Positions 24,742 through 33,497 are shown, counted from the stretch's first letter. The stretch: DNA of 64,000 bases from Bacillota bacterium (GCA_023390815.1 JAEWCC010000020.1:9397-73396); one strand, 5' to 3'. Program-made: numbers and translations. Notes: generated from the sequence alone by a model not told the origin.

Positions 24742-25854
24742 TCACTCTCCCGCGATGTCCGCGATGTACAGAATATCGCTCGTGCTGCGGCCCCCGTTGT
24801 AGGGTTGGTTTGCCATTGCGCCCATAAACGCCATCTCAGAGGTTTGCCCGCCGTCAAGATTATATGCGGCGGTGCATCCCATATCGGCAAACAGCTGCGA
24901 CATCTCCGCCGTCGTCATACCGACCGAGTAGCCCTCCTGCCTTCCGTCAATCACGACGAAGCAGTAATGACCCGGTTCAAAGTACCCGACCGCGGTTCTC
25001 GGATTCTTCTTGTTCACGCTGCTGTTGAATTCGGTCATCGGCTGCCCGTCCTTAAGCAGCATCGGCCCGAACGTCCATATCTGCCAGGCACCTTCTGCCT
25101 TGACTTTATCGAGATCAAATTCCTCCGGCGAATACGTCGTCATCACGCCATCCCAGCCCAGCACGAGCACATCCGAAGTAAAAGTCTCATCGCGCTGCAT
25201 TTCGCCGTTGCGCACAACGGGGCCATGGTTATCCACGCAGTTGTCCCCGTTGATCGCGACAATCGCGCCGTTCTGCTGAGCGACTACGTCGGTCGGATCC
25301 GAATATCCGAACGTTCCCTGCCCGAAAGCCGTTCGGAAGCATTCGAGGTTCCTGATGTAGATATCGGCAACGTAGTAGGTGACATCGTTCTGTGTCTTTT
25401 TCTCGATTGTCACATTGACGTTTGCGCTCTTATATCCGTTCTCGGTCTGCTCGACATCGCCGGTGGTGAACTTGTCCGAAAAACGCGCGCCAAAATCGCT
25501 GTTGTCGGCCACCGCCGAAGTCTGCGGCGTGGCGGTCTCGCTCTGCGTTTCGCCCGGGCTGGACTGCTCGGAGGGCGAAGCCTGCGATGTTTCCGTTCTT
25601 GGGGGCGTAGGCAGGGTTACGGTGTTGCCGCTCATATCCTTCGGCAGTATAAAATAGAACAGAGAGAAAAGAAAAAGCGCCAGCGCTGCGATCACAACGT
25701 CGATCGCGATTATATACGCGATTGGCAGACCGCGTTTTTTGGCGGGTTTCCGCGGGCCTCTGCCGCCCGCTGCGGGCTGCGTCGGCCTTCCGGCGGGACG
25801 CTTTTCGTCCTCGCCCAAATAAGTGTTTCGATGATAATTCGTGTAACGGTTCAT
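24742..25854 (-). CDS. phosphodiester glycosidase family (NAGPA-like) membrane-anchored protein
   Basis: Protein of 370 aa. A basic, Pro-rich cytoplasmic head is followed by one membrane helix (about 45-67), a Ser/Thr-rich stalk and then the catalytic domain (about 165-370). The domain shows AFGQGTFGYS, AINGDNC, TAVGYFEPGHYCFVVIDGRQ and NLDGGQTSEMAF, the pattern of the family related to human NAGPA and bacterial exopolysaccharide proteins. It probably acts on a cell-surface glycan. The ATG at 25854 has GGAG upstream and was preferred to a longer frame. Confidence 0.87.
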   Translation of the reverse strand: MNRYTNYHRNTYLGEDEKRPAGRPTQPAAGGRGPRKPAKKRGLPIAYIIAIDVVIAALALFLFSLFYFILPKDMSGNTVTLPTPPRTETSQASPSEQSSPGETQSETATPQTSAVADNSDFGARFSDKFTTGDVEQTENGYKSANVNVTIEKKTQNDVTYYVADIYIRNLECFRTAFGQGTFGYSDPTDVVAQQNGAIVAINGDNCVDNHGPVVRNGEMQRDETFTSDVLVLGWDGVMTTYSPEEFDLDKVKAEGAWQIWTFGPMLLKDGQPMTEFNSSVNKKNPRTAVGYFEPGHYCFVVIDGRQEGYSVGMTTAEMSQLFADMGCTAAYNLDGGQTSEMAFMGAMANQPYNGGRSTSDILYIADIAGE

Positions 25855-25968
25855 ATCTGCTCCGTTTCCGTCTAATAGAGTATTAACGGCATTATACCCT
25901 TTTCTGTGTCGCTTGTAAACTTTTGTTGCCGGCATATCCCGCGGAGATTCGACGCGGCAGCGGGTCTG

Positions 25969-25997
25969 AACCAATGGCGCTGCATGTTCATACTATA
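25969..25997 (+). promoter_or_regulatory. candidate sigma-K-type promoter
   Basis: AACC (25969-25972), 16-bp spacer, CATACTATA (25989-25997). This fits the sigma-K consensus mACm, 16 bp, CATAnnnTA exactly. Transcription would start near 26004, about 30 nt before the ATG at 26036. Sigma-K drives mother-cell genes such as coat proteins. Confidence 0.5.
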
Positions 25998-26035
25998 CAA
26001 CAGAATGGCAGGATTGCCTGTGAAAGGAGACTCTT

Positions 26036-26338
26036 ATGCCCAATGGCACTTATCCGCCCGGAAGCGGATGCCTTGGCGGCAGGCCTCGCGGCGGCGAAAC
26101 CCCGGGGCATTTTCCGCGGTTTCTCTCTCCTCCGTACCTTTCCGGATTTCCGCGCAGCCGCTGCGAAGGGTACGGCTTGAATGACAGGGGCCGCAACCCA
26201 TCCCGCGGGTACGGCTGCCGAAATGAAAGGGATCTGCGGGTTTCCGCTCTGAGTCCGCAGGGCGGCTGGTATGGGATACCGGGCGTATGGGACATGATGC
26301 CGGGCCCGGATGCCAGCGACCGCACAGAGAACATATGA
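26036..26338 (+). CDS. small Gly/Pro/Arg-rich protein, possible spore coat component
   Basis: A 100-aa frame with AAAGGAG 7 nt before its ATG. The composition is rich in Gly, Pro, Arg and Ser (PPGSGCLGGRPRGG near the start, GGWYGIPGVWDMMPG near the end), with no membrane segment. No family is recognised. The upstream sigma-K-like promoter and the composition suggest a mother-cell coat protein; this is inference. Open frames also exist on the opposite strand, but they lack comparable start signals. Confidence 0.5.
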   Translation: MPNGTYPPGSGCLGGRPRGGETPGHFPRFLSPPYLSGFPRSRCEGYGLNDRGRNPSRGYGCRNERDLRVSALSPQGGWYGIPGVWDMMPGPDASDRTENI

Positions 26339-26360
26339 ACCGGGTTTTCACGCGAAGCAT

Positions 26361-26403
26361 GTATAAAAATACCGGCGAGCAGGGCAACCTTCTCTGCCGG
26401 TAT
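26361..26403 (-). terminator. rho-independent terminator
   Basis: Minus-strand ATACCGGC ... GCCGGTAT followed by TTTTATAC. Ends the ylbF-like gene. Confidence 0.8.
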
Positions 26404-26451
26404 AGCGGCATGCCTTACAGGATGGCGTTTTGAAGCGGCTCCTGTATCGTT

Positions 26452-26796
26452 TCAGTAAGGACGCTGCTGGCTGCCCATATCCAGATGGCGGTTTAAGTAA
26501 GTAATGCTTTCCGATATCATCTTCTGATACTGGTTTACCGCCGCAACAAACCCCTTAATTTCCTCCCGTTCAAGCAGCGGGCTGTAATCCGCGTTGAGTT
26601 TCTTGATGCGCCCCGCGCGCTCCGCCTCGGACATGTTATAGCTGTTGAGCCGCGCATACTCGTGTTCAAACGCGCTCATCTGCCGCGCGATCTGCATATT
26701 CTCCATCACCTTTTTCCGTACGCGCATCATCTCTGCGTATTCCGAAGACTGCGTGAGCGCGCGTACGAGCTCCTGAAGTTCCTTGGTTGGCATCAT
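26452..26796 (-). CDS. YlbF/YmcA family regulator
   Basis: Protein of 114 aa, almost wholly alpha-helical, with the family segment around FEHEYARLNSYNMSEAERA. In Bacillus subtilis YlbF, YmcA and YaaT form a complex that influences RNase Y and the choice of sporulation, competence or biofilm. Start ATG 26796 with GAGGAGG upstream; a second ATG follows directly. Single-gene unit with its own terminator. Confidence 0.8.
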   Translation of the reverse strand: MMPTKELQELVRALTQSSEYAEMMRVRKKVMENMQIARQMSAFEHEYARLNSYNMSEAERAGRIKKLNADYSPLLEREEIKGFVAAVNQYQKMISESITYLNRHLDMGSQQRPY

Positions 26797-26884
26797 AAAA
26801 CGCCACCTCCTCTTTGCGTGTGATGCTACATTATATTGCGGTACGCTTATCCATGTGCGGGGCTGCCCAGATGCCAACGCGCAT

Positions 26885-26931
26885 ATAAAAAAGCACGGAC
26901 ATGATGCCTTCCCGTAGCAACATGTCCGTGC
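26885..26931 (-). terminator. rho-independent terminator
   Basis: Minus-strand GCACGGACATG ... CATGTCCGTGC (11 bp) followed by six T. Ends the kinase/HD-GYP regulator operon. Confidence 0.92.
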
Positions 26932-26947
26932 GCGGTGTCTTTATTCT

Positions 26948-27976
26948 TCATTCGACCAACTGATATCCTTTTTCAAAAAGCTTTACGCAAACATCCACGA
27001 CGTTCGGGTGATAGAGGAAACCGCGTCCCTGCCTGATCTCGTTGAGCGCCGCTTCCTGCCCCAGGCCCGGTCGGTACGGACGGTGCGATATCATCGCTTC
27101 GACGACGTCCGCGACGGAGATGATGCACGTTTCAAACCGGATATCCGCTTCCTTGAGGCCATGCGGATATCCGCTGCCGTCCAGCCGTTCATGGTGCTGG
27201 TAGACGATTTCCGCAACCGGCCAAGGCATCTCGTAACCTTTGAGCAGCTCGTAGCCTTTTTGCGGATGCTCCTTGATGATCTCATATTCGGGTACGGAAA
27301 GCCGCCCCGGCTTGTTGAGAATGTCCGTCGGTACGGTGATCTTGCCCACATCGTGGATGCACCCCACCATATAAAGTCCTTCCAGCGTATCCTCCGGCAT
27401 GCCGATCTCCCGTCCGATGGAACGCGCCAGATCCCCTACGCGGCGCTGGTGACCGGCGGTATACGGATCGCGCAGTTCGATCATCGCCGCGGCCGCAAAC
27501 ACGGTATTGATCATCGCCTGCCGCAGCTTCTGGGTACGTTCCTCTACGATGCGCTCCAGATTCTCGTTCTGCTCGCGTATCTCCAGTTCCAGGGTCCTCT
27601 TCTCGTCAAGCAAAAGCTTGTAATTGACCGCATGGCGCACCGCCTTGAGCAAATCGTCCTTACAGATCGGCTTAGAAAGATAGTCCCGGGCGTGGTAGCG
27701 CACCGCCTCCACCGCGGTTTCCACCGTCGGTTCGCCCGTAATCATAATCACCTGGATATCCGGATAGATGTCGTGGATCAGTTTAAGCAGAGACGTGCCG
27801 GATTGCCGCGGCATTACGATATCCGAAAGAATCGCGTCCACCGGGTGCACCTTCAGCAGCTCAATGGCGGTTTCGGCGTTTTCAGCGGTAAACACGTCGT
27901 ACCCTTCCCGCTTCAAAAACTCGGCAAGCGTGATGCGTATGCTTTTTTCGTCGTCTACGATGAGTACACCAGGCAT
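26948..27976 (-). CDS. response regulator with HD-GYP phosphodiesterase output
   Basis: Protein of 342 aa. The receiver domain (1-120) has the acidic pair DDE near residue 8, the phospho-acceptor Asp in LSDIVMP near 52, and Lys in SKPI. A coiled linker joins it to an HD-GYP domain (about 150-340) with CIHDVGK, EHPQKGYELL and HHERLDGSGYP intact. HD-GYP domains hydrolyse cyclic di-GMP. It starts 1 nt after the sensor kinase stop, so it is the cognate regulator. The GGAGG for this gene is inside the kinase 3' end. Confidence 0.94.
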   Translation of the reverse strand: MPGVLIVDDEKSIRITLAEFLKREGYDVFTAENAETAIELLKVHPVDAILSDIVMPRQSGTSLLKLIHDIYPDIQVIMITGEPTVETAVEAVRYHARDYLSKPICKDDLLKAVRHAVNYKLLLDEKRTLELEIREQNENLERIVEERTQKLRQAMINTVFAAAAMIELRDPYTAGHQRRVGDLARSIGREIGMPEDTLEGLYMVGCIHDVGKITVPTDILNKPGRLSVPEYEIIKEHPQKGYELLKGYEMPWPVAEIVYQHHERLDGSGYPHGLKEADIRFETCIISVADVVEAMISHRPYRPGLGQEAALNEIRQGRGFLYHPNVVDVCVKLFEKGYQLVE

Positions 27977-27977
27977 A

Positions 27978-30749
27978 TCATACCTCCGTCAAATTCCAGC
28001 CGTTATCTACCGGCAGTTCGAGTATGGCGCGCGTATATTGACCGGTTTCAGAATCAAAATACAGCTCTCCATGGTGATCCTTGACGATGCCGTGGCTGAT
28101 GGACAGTCCGAGGCCGGTTCCCTCGTCGCGCGGCTTGGTCGTAAAAAAAGGATCGAATATCTTATCACGGATTCCCTTGGGGATACCGGTACCGTAATCC
28201 TCCACCGTCAGGCGTATCCAGCGCCGTCCCGCGCGTTCAAACAGCCTGCAGTCAACCCTGATGGCCTTGTCCGCGTTAAAACCTTTGTATCGGGCGTTGA
28301 GGGCGTCCCGCGCGTTCGTGAGCAAGTTCATCAGCACCTGCTGTATTTGCTGGCTGCGGCACTTAATGCTGGGAAGACCGTCCGGTATATTGACCTCAAG
28401 CCCAATCTGATCGTGGCGAAACAGTGTGCGGATCAGCGAAAGGGTCTCGTCGACAATATCCTCGATGCGCGCAGGGCTGTGGCTCTGCTTTTCCTGCCGC
28501 GAAAACCGGAGAAGGTTTCGCACGATCGCACCGATTCTTTGCCCCTCTCGGATGATCTCGCGGCTGTATTCGTATACCGCTTCCGTCTCCCCCTCCGAAA
28601 TCAGCTGTGCGTAATTGATGATGCCGTTTAAAGGATTGTTGATCTCGTGCGCCACACCTCCGGCCAGCAGCCCAATCGACTCCAGCCGCTGTTTCTGCCT
28701 CAGCTGGGCTTCCATCTGCGTTTTCTCGTTTTCCAGGATGCGCCGGGCTGTGATATCCCGCATAAACACCAAAGCGCCGTCTTGTCCCTCGTGCCGTATG
28801 GGTACGGCGGAGACTTCCACTTCCACCCGTCCGCCATCCATTCGTAGTATCGCTTCCTCAGTCAGCGGCACCGGCTGGCGGGTTTCGTTGAGCGTCCGGA
28901 TACGCTCAATAACCTTTGCCCGGCAATCCTCCGTGAAAAACTGCGGCACGCTGCTCCCGAGCAGCTGGTCCGCAGATTCGGCGCCCAGTAATTCGATCGT
29001 TTTTTGGTTCACGTAACCAAAACAGCCGCCCGTTTGCACGAAAACACCGTCCGGCGCGCTCTCCACGAATTGCCGGAAGCGCGACTCGCTTTCACGCAAC
29101 TGGGCTTCCGCGGTTTTTCTGTCGGTGATGTCGTGAATGATGCAGTTGACACATGGACGGCCATCGATTTCTACCGGTCCGGTAAACGCCTCCACCTGGC
29201 GCCAGCTTCCGTCTGCCATCCGGTGTGACGCTTCGAACCGTGTCTTTTTTACCTGATAAGCCATGCGCAGGTTATTTACCGCTGTTTCAAGCGGCTGTCC
29301 GTTAAGCTCGGATACGGATTTGCCGATTAATTCTTCGCGGGTATACCCGTAAAACTCAGCCGCAGACGGATTCAAATCAATGATTTTTGCATCTTCTGCG
29401 CTGAGGACCAACCGCACAGCCGGATGTTCGTTGAACAGCGCTTTATAGGCATTCTCACTTTCGGAGATTCTGCGCTGCGCCTGGATCATATCCGATATAT
29501 CCTGTACCACGCCCACCACGCGCAGGGGGCTCCTGTCCGCATCGTATTCGGCCTCGGCGACGGAATGCAATACCCGCACCTCATCGTCGCTTTGCCTGTG
29601 TATTTGGAATACCACGTCATAATTGATATCCCCTCGGATCAATCCGGTAAGAGCCCGGTCCATCTTGGGTCGGTCTTCCTCGATCACCATCCGCTGTGCG
29701 ACATTAAGCGGGATTATTCCATTCTCGTATGACAGGCCGTATATACGAAATGCCTCTTGCGAAGCCCACATCTGTCTCTTCGCCAGATCGATCTCCCAAT
29801 TGCCCACATGCGCGAGCGCCTGCGCGCGCTTAAGGCGCTCTTCGCTCGTCTTTAGCGCGATCTCCGCCAGCTTTTTATCCGTGATGTCAAAATTGATCCC
29901 CACCATGCGTATGGCACGGCCGAGTCCGTCGCAGATGATATTGCCGCAGCTCCGGATATACCGGGTGCCACCATCCGGCAAAACGATCCGGTATTCAGTC
30001 TCAAGGGCTTGATGGCTCTCAATAGCCGCAAGAACCTCACCTTCGCACCGTGCCGCATCATCCGCATGCACGCGTGATATCCAATCGGCGTGCGTCACCA
30101 TTCTTGGTCCGGGTTCCAGGCCATAAAGGCCCGACAGCTCTGTATCCCAATTCAGCGTATCATGCTGTATGTCCCAGTCCCAGACGCCGACGGCGCCTGC
30201 GTTTGCCGCCAGCACAAAACGTTCATTTGCAGCTTTAAGGTCATTGATGCTTTCTTTCGCTTTTTTAAGATTATCTCTGTCAACCAGTGCCGCCAAATCA
30301 TCCTGCAGGAAACCAGCAAACAATCCCAGCAGCTGCTGTTCCGCGTCTGAGTAACCCCTCTCCCTCGAATCGAGCACGCAAACCGTGCCAAAAGCGCTCC
30401 CATCGGGCCAGAGCAGCGGTAATCCAAGAAACGCAATCATATCAGGCTTTGCATCTTTGCAATGGCGCCGCTGATCGCCGTCCATGGCATTGGAAACGGT
30501 CAGCATGCGGCGCTCAGCCATCACGGTCTGGCAATAGGAACTAAAAGGTTCCCGCTCTTCCGTTATGCGAAGGCGCTCCTCGCCGCCGCTGGCCGCAAAT
30601 AACCCAATTTCATCCGCGTGAGCGCACATCACAATCGCAGCGGAAACATGCATGATCTCTCTAATCATGTCGAGGAACTTTTGCCACTTGCTTTGTAGTA
30701 CGGACTCCATCTCGGCGTCACCGATGACCTGATGTTGCGGGTCCCGCAT
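27978..30749 (-). CDS. GAF/multi-PAS sensor histidine kinase
   Basis: Protein of 923 aa with no clear membrane helix, so probably cytoplasmic. A GAF domain (about 15-150) is followed by four PAS domains, some with a PAC segment such as RYIRSCGNIICDG. Next comes HisKA with the phospho-acceptor His in GGVAHEINNPLNG, then HATPase with the N box (LLTNARDAL) and G boxes (DYGTGIPKG, EGTGLGLSIS). The ATG at 30749 follows AGGGG at 8 nt; a GTG 33 nt upstream lacks a site. It pairs with the HD-GYP regulator, so its signal is probably converted to a change in cyclic di-GMP. Confidence 0.92.
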   Translation of the reverse strand: MRDPQHQVIGDAEMESVLQSKWQKFLDMIREIMHVSAAIVMCAHADEIGLFAASGGEERLRITEEREPFSSYCQTVMAERRMLTVSNAMDGDQRRHCKDAKPDMIAFLGLPLLWPDGSAFGTVCVLDSRERGYSDAEQQLLGLFAGFLQDDLAALVDRDNLKKAKESINDLKAANERFVLAANAGAVGVWDWDIQHDTLNWDTELSGLYGLEPGPRMVTHADWISRVHADDAARCEGEVLAAIESHQALETEYRIVLPDGGTRYIRSCGNIICDGLGRAIRMVGINFDITDKKLAEIALKTSEERLKRAQALAHVGNWEIDLAKRQMWASQEAFRIYGLSYENGIIPLNVAQRMVIEEDRPKMDRALTGLIRGDINYDVVFQIHRQSDDEVRVLHSVAEAEYDADRSPLRVVGVVQDISDMIQAQRRISESENAYKALFNEHPAVRLVLSAEDAKIIDLNPSAAEFYGYTREELIGKSVSELNGQPLETAVNNLRMAYQVKKTRFEASHRMADGSWRQVEAFTGPVEIDGRPCVNCIIHDITDRKTAEAQLRESESRFRQFVESAPDGVFVQTGGCFGYVNQKTIELLGAESADQLLGSSVPQFFTEDCRAKVIERIRTLNETRQPVPLTEEAILRMDGGRVEVEVSAVPIRHEGQDGALVFMRDITARRILENEKTQMEAQLRQKQRLESIGLLAGGVAHEINNPLNGIINYAQLISEGETEAVYEYSREIIREGQRIGAIVRNLLRFSRQEKQSHSPARIEDIVDETLSLIRTLFRHDQIGLEVNIPDGLPSIKCRSQQIQQVLMNLLTNARDALNARYKGFNADKAIRVDCRLFERAGRRWIRLTVEDYGTGIPKGIRDKIFDPFFTTKPRDEGTGLGLSISHGIVKDHHGELYFDSETGQYTRAILELPVDNGWNLTEV

Positions 30750-30845
30750 ACAGCTTACCCCTGACTTATTTTTGCTGAGCACAGTGTTATGCTTGCATTA
30801 TTCAACAAAAAAGTATAATAACCTTCATTTTTATCTAAAAATCGT

Positions 30846-30883
30846 ATAATAAAACGGCACGCCGTTTTTAATAGGCATGCCGT
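30846..30883 (-). terminator. rho-independent terminator of def
   Basis: Minus-strand ACGGCATGCC ... GGCGTGCCGT (10 pairs, one G-U) followed by TTTTATTAT. Confidence 0.85.
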
Positions 30884-30923
30884 CCAACAAGCGTTTATTC
30901 ATTTTTTCCTGTTCCCTTGCGGC

Positions 30924-31385
30924 TTATTCCTCGTCTCCGAGGAACTCGGTTACCTTGTCCGTAAACAGTATGCCATCAAGGTGATCGATCTCATGGCAGA
31001 AGCATTTGGCCATATCGTCTTGCGCCGAAAGATCGAGAACCTCGCCGTTCTCGTTGAGAGCGCGTACCTTCACACTCACAGGGCGCTTTAGCCGCCCCCA
31101 TACCCCTGGCACGCTGAGGCACCCTTCCTCCACATCGTGTTCGCCCTCGGCCTCCACGATTTCCGGGTTGATAAGCCGCAGCAATCCGTCCGGAGTATCT
31201 ACCACGATGAGCCTGCGCAGCACGCCAATCTGAGGCGCCGCAAGGCCTGCCCCATTGCCGACGCTTTGCAGCGTATCCGCAAGGTCGTCAAGATGCTGCC
31301 GTATCCTTGGGGTTATTTCCGCAACGGGCTTGCATTTCCCGCGCAGCACCTCGTCATCCTGCGTGCGTATTTCCTTGAGCGCCAT
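30924..31385 (-). CDS. def: peptide deformylase
   Basis: Metalloenzyme of 153 aa that removes the formyl group from nascent proteins. All three motifs are intact: GAGLAAPQIG (motif 1), EGCLSVPG (motif 2, Cys ligand), and CHEIDHLDG (motif 3, HExxH). Length fits the short type common in Clostridia. CGGAGG precedes the ATG. It has its own promoter and terminator and is divergent from dapB. Confidence 0.96.
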   Translation of the reverse strand: MALKEIRTQDDEVLRGKCKPVAEITPRIRQHLDDLADTLQSVGNGAGLAAPQIGVLRRLIVVDTPDGLLRLINPEIVEAEGEHDVEEGCLSVPGVWGRLKRPVSVKVRALNENGEVLDLSAQDDMAKCFCHEIDHLDGILFTDKVTEFLGDEE

Positions 31386-31425
31386 CCAATACCTCCGAAA
31401 TTCCTGCGAATTTTACACACTGCGT

Positions 31426-31454
31426 ATAATAAATCAAAATACGTTCCCCGGCAA
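31426..31454 (-). promoter_or_regulatory. sigma-A promoter of def
   Basis: Minus strand TTGCCG (31454-31449), 17-bp spacer, TATTAT (31431-31426). Confidence 0.65.
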
Positions 31455-31492
31455 CCTTTTTTATCGTTTTTATGCGAATATTCAAGGCAAAC

Positions 31493-31521
31493 TTGACATA
31501 TTATCCAATAGACACTATAAT
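31493..31521 (+). promoter_or_regulatory. consensus sigma-A promoter of the riboswitch-dapB unit
   Basis: TTGACA (31493-31498), 17-bp spacer, TATAAT (31516-31521): a perfect consensus promoter. Transcription would start near 31528, just before the riboswitch. Confidence 0.93.
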
Positions 31522-31532
31522 AAATACAATAT

Positions 31533-31651
31533 CCAGTTGCTGAATCTCCGGAAACGGAGAACGGGAGAACCAACTTTTGGGGTGAATCCGATTTATCGGT
31601 AGGGTACCTTTCAACCCGAACCCGTCAGCTAATCTCGTAAGCGCATGAGGG
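31533..31651 (+). promoter_or_regulatory. ydaO/yuaA-type c-di-AMP riboswitch
   Basis: The leader contains the conserved blocks of this class in order: GCTGAATC, ACGGGAGAACC, GGGGTGAATCC, GTAGGGTACC, CCCGAACCCGTCAGCTAA and CTCGTAAGCGCATGAGG. A T-run follows (31656-31662). In this class c-di-AMP binding usually turns expression off by termination. It lies between a consensus promoter and dapB with no other gene, so dapB is the regulated gene. The 391-bp gap 31386-31776 holds the def promoter, this promoter and this riboswitch. Confidence 0.9.
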
Positions 31652-31776
31652 GGGAATTTTTTTAGTATTCTAAAAATTTATCCTGCGCTTGCTGCTTTGC
31701 GAGCGCATTTTTATTTGGGCAAAAGCGGTGTGCAATAAAACGGACTATGGCGGCAACGCCAGGAAAGGAGCAGGAA

Positions 31777-32595
31777 ATGATCAACGTTGCGATTTGCGGA
31801 ATCGGAAGAGCGGGTCTCGAAGTTGTGCGCACGGTGCGCGACAGCCGCAAATACAATATTGTGGCCGCATTCTGCCGGGACCAGAGTGAGAAAGCGGGGC
31901 TCGATGTCGGCGAGTTATCGCTGACGGGCAAAATGGGCATTGATGCGACGCCCATCACAAGGGCACACGAAATTTTCTGCAGCACACGGATAGACGTAGT
32001 CATCGATTTTTCCAGTCACGAGGCAAGCTGGCAGCTGCTGAATGTTTGCAAGTCCTACGCAGTGCCATGCGTTGTATGCACCACGGGTTTTACCGAAGAT
32101 GAGTTATCGCGCATGCAGCGGCTGGTCCGCAGCGCAAAGATGGGCGTTGTATACGCGCCCAATGTGACAGTCGGTATCAACGTGCTCATGTCTCTGCTTA
32201 AAACCGTAGCGCATGCGCTCCCCTTCTTCGACTATCAGATCACTGAGATGCACCACAGCCACAAGACGGACCGCCCCTCGGGCACGGCAAAGCGTATCGC
32301 GGAAGCTTTGGAAGGCGAGCTGCCCGATATTCCCGTCAGCCATATTCCGATCAACTCGGTGCGCGCAGGCGGCTTTATCGGCGTGCATGAGGTGCTTGCC
32401 GTGGGCGAGTACGAGAAAATCTCGATATCTCACGAATCCTTCTCCCGCAAGGCGTTCGCGCAGGGCGCGCTGATGGCGGCCGACTTCATCGTAAGCCGCA
32501 AAGGATGGTACTACATGGAGGATGTCATCGATGTCCGCTCCATACTGCGCAATGACGAATATATAGAGCCGCGGAAGAATATCATCCAGGCATAG
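31777..32595 (+). CDS. dapB: 4-hydroxy-tetrahydrodipicolinate reductase (DapB-like)
   Basis: Protein of 272 aa in the lysine/diaminopimelate pathway, reducing the product of DapA with NAD(P)H. N-terminal Rossmann motif GIGRAG; catalytic segment EMHHSHKTDRPSGTA (near residues 152-166), matching the family HHxxKxDxPSGTA; substrate segment RAGGFIGVHEV. The ATG at 31777 has AAAGGAGCAGG upstream and was preferred over one 30 nt earlier. It forms a single-gene unit under a c-di-AMP riboswitch. The pathway feeds both DAP for peptidoglycan and dipicolinic acid for spores. Confidence 0.9.
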   Translation: MINVAICGIGRAGLEVVRTVRDSRKYNIVAAFCRDQSEKAGLDVGELSLTGKMGIDATPITRAHEIFCSTRIDVVIDFSSHEASWQLLNVCKSYAVPCVVCTTGFTEDELSRMQRLVRSAKMGVVYAPNVTVGINVLMSLLKTVAHALPFFDYQITEMHHSHKTDRPSGTAKRIAEALEGELPDIPVSHIPINSVRAGGFIGVHEVLAVGEYEKISISHESFSRKAFAQGALMAADFIVSRKGWYYMEDVIDVRSILRNDEYIEPRKNIIQA

Positions 32596-32645
32596 GATTA
32601 TTCTCCGTGTGCGTTCCAGGTGCCCGCAAGGTATCTGATATCGTT

Positions 32646-33323
32646 CTACCCTGCAAAGCCGGTTTCCTCCTGCCGGCTTTGTTCTTTTTGTCCGCTAGCG
32701 CAGAGGCCGCTTACGGCGTCCGCCAAAGCTTTGCCCAGTGTGGCGTGCGCATCCGCTTCCAGATGGATGCCGTCTGCTGCGCATACCGATATCACAGAGG
32801 ATGCATCGAAAAAGCCGCATCCGCAGCGCTGTGCAACAGCGGCATAATGCGCCGGCATGCGCTTGCTGCGCTCCCGGGCGTCTTCGCCGAACATTTCCGC
32901 GAAATCGGTTAGGGCCCGCACGCTCGCCGGACACACGAGCAGTACCTTGGGCGCACGGTGCTGCGGCCCCGCTTCACTCGAGAGAATCAGCCGTACCAGC
33001 TTTTCTGCCCCCGCCGCAATATCATAAGCGGACAGCGAAAACCGCCGTTTTAAGTCGTTCGTGCCCAGCATCAAAACCACGAGGTCGATCGGCTTTTGTG
33101 TTTCAAGGCAAGGACGCAGGTACGTTTCCCCATTCTTATCGCCTTCAATCGGGTCGTCCCACACTGTCGTGCGTCCGTTGAGGCCCTCTTCGATCACGCG
33201 GTATCCCTCTCCCAGCGCTGTCTGCATGACGCCCGTCCAGCGCACGTCCGGCGCAAAACGCTCTCCCGTGCCGCCCACATACCCCCAGGTATTCGAATCC
33301 CCGTAACAAAGCACCGTCTTCAT
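32646..33323 (-). CDS. SGNH/GDSL-family hydrolase
   Basis: Predicted esterase of 225 aa with no signal peptide. Block I YGDSNTWG (Ser near residue 9), the oxyanion Gly/Asn in LNGRTT, block III GTND, and block V DGIHL with Asp and His are intact. It acts on acyl or acetyl esters; the substrate is unknown. The ATG at 33323 has GGAGAG upstream. Its 3' end overlaps the dapB terminator on the other strand. Confidence 0.9.
   Translation of the reverse strand: MKTVLCYGDSNTWGYVGGTGERFAPDVRWTGVMQTALGEGYRVIEEGLNGRTTVWDDPIEGDKNGETYLRPCLETQKPIDLVVLMLGTNDLKRRFSLSAYDIAAGAEKLVRLILSSEAGPQHRAPKVLLVCPASVRALTDFAEMFGEDARERSKRMPAHYAAVAQRCGCGFFDASSVISVCAADGIHLEADAHATLGKALADAVSGLCASGQKEQSRQEETGFAG
32654..32689 (+). 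terminator. rho-independent terminator of dapB
   Basis: CAAAGCCGG ... CCGGCTTTG followed by TTCTTTTTG. It lies inside the last codons of the convergent esterase gene. Confidence 0.85.
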
Positions 33324-33471
33324 ACTGCTCTCCTCGACTATAATTTCGCTGTATTATTCTTCACACACCTGACAATATCCTTCAAAGGATTGAACCCCCA
33401 TGTATATGATTTGAAATCGGAAGAGATGATGTCACCAGCCCTCGGTTCTTTTGCCTGTGCTCTGGTGCGGT

Positions 33472-33497
33472 ATAAAAAAGCAGCGTCCATGCTGCTT
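33472..33497 (-). terminator. rho-independent terminator
   Basis: Minus strand AAGCAGC, loop ATGGAC, GCTGCTT followed by TTTTATA. Ends the operon of the small membrane protein and upstream genes. Confidence 0.85.

Noticed and set aside
33279..33302. T-loop-like TTCGAATCCC, possible tRNA
   Set aside because: It lies inside the esterase gene and no acceptor stem or anticodon arm can be formed around it.
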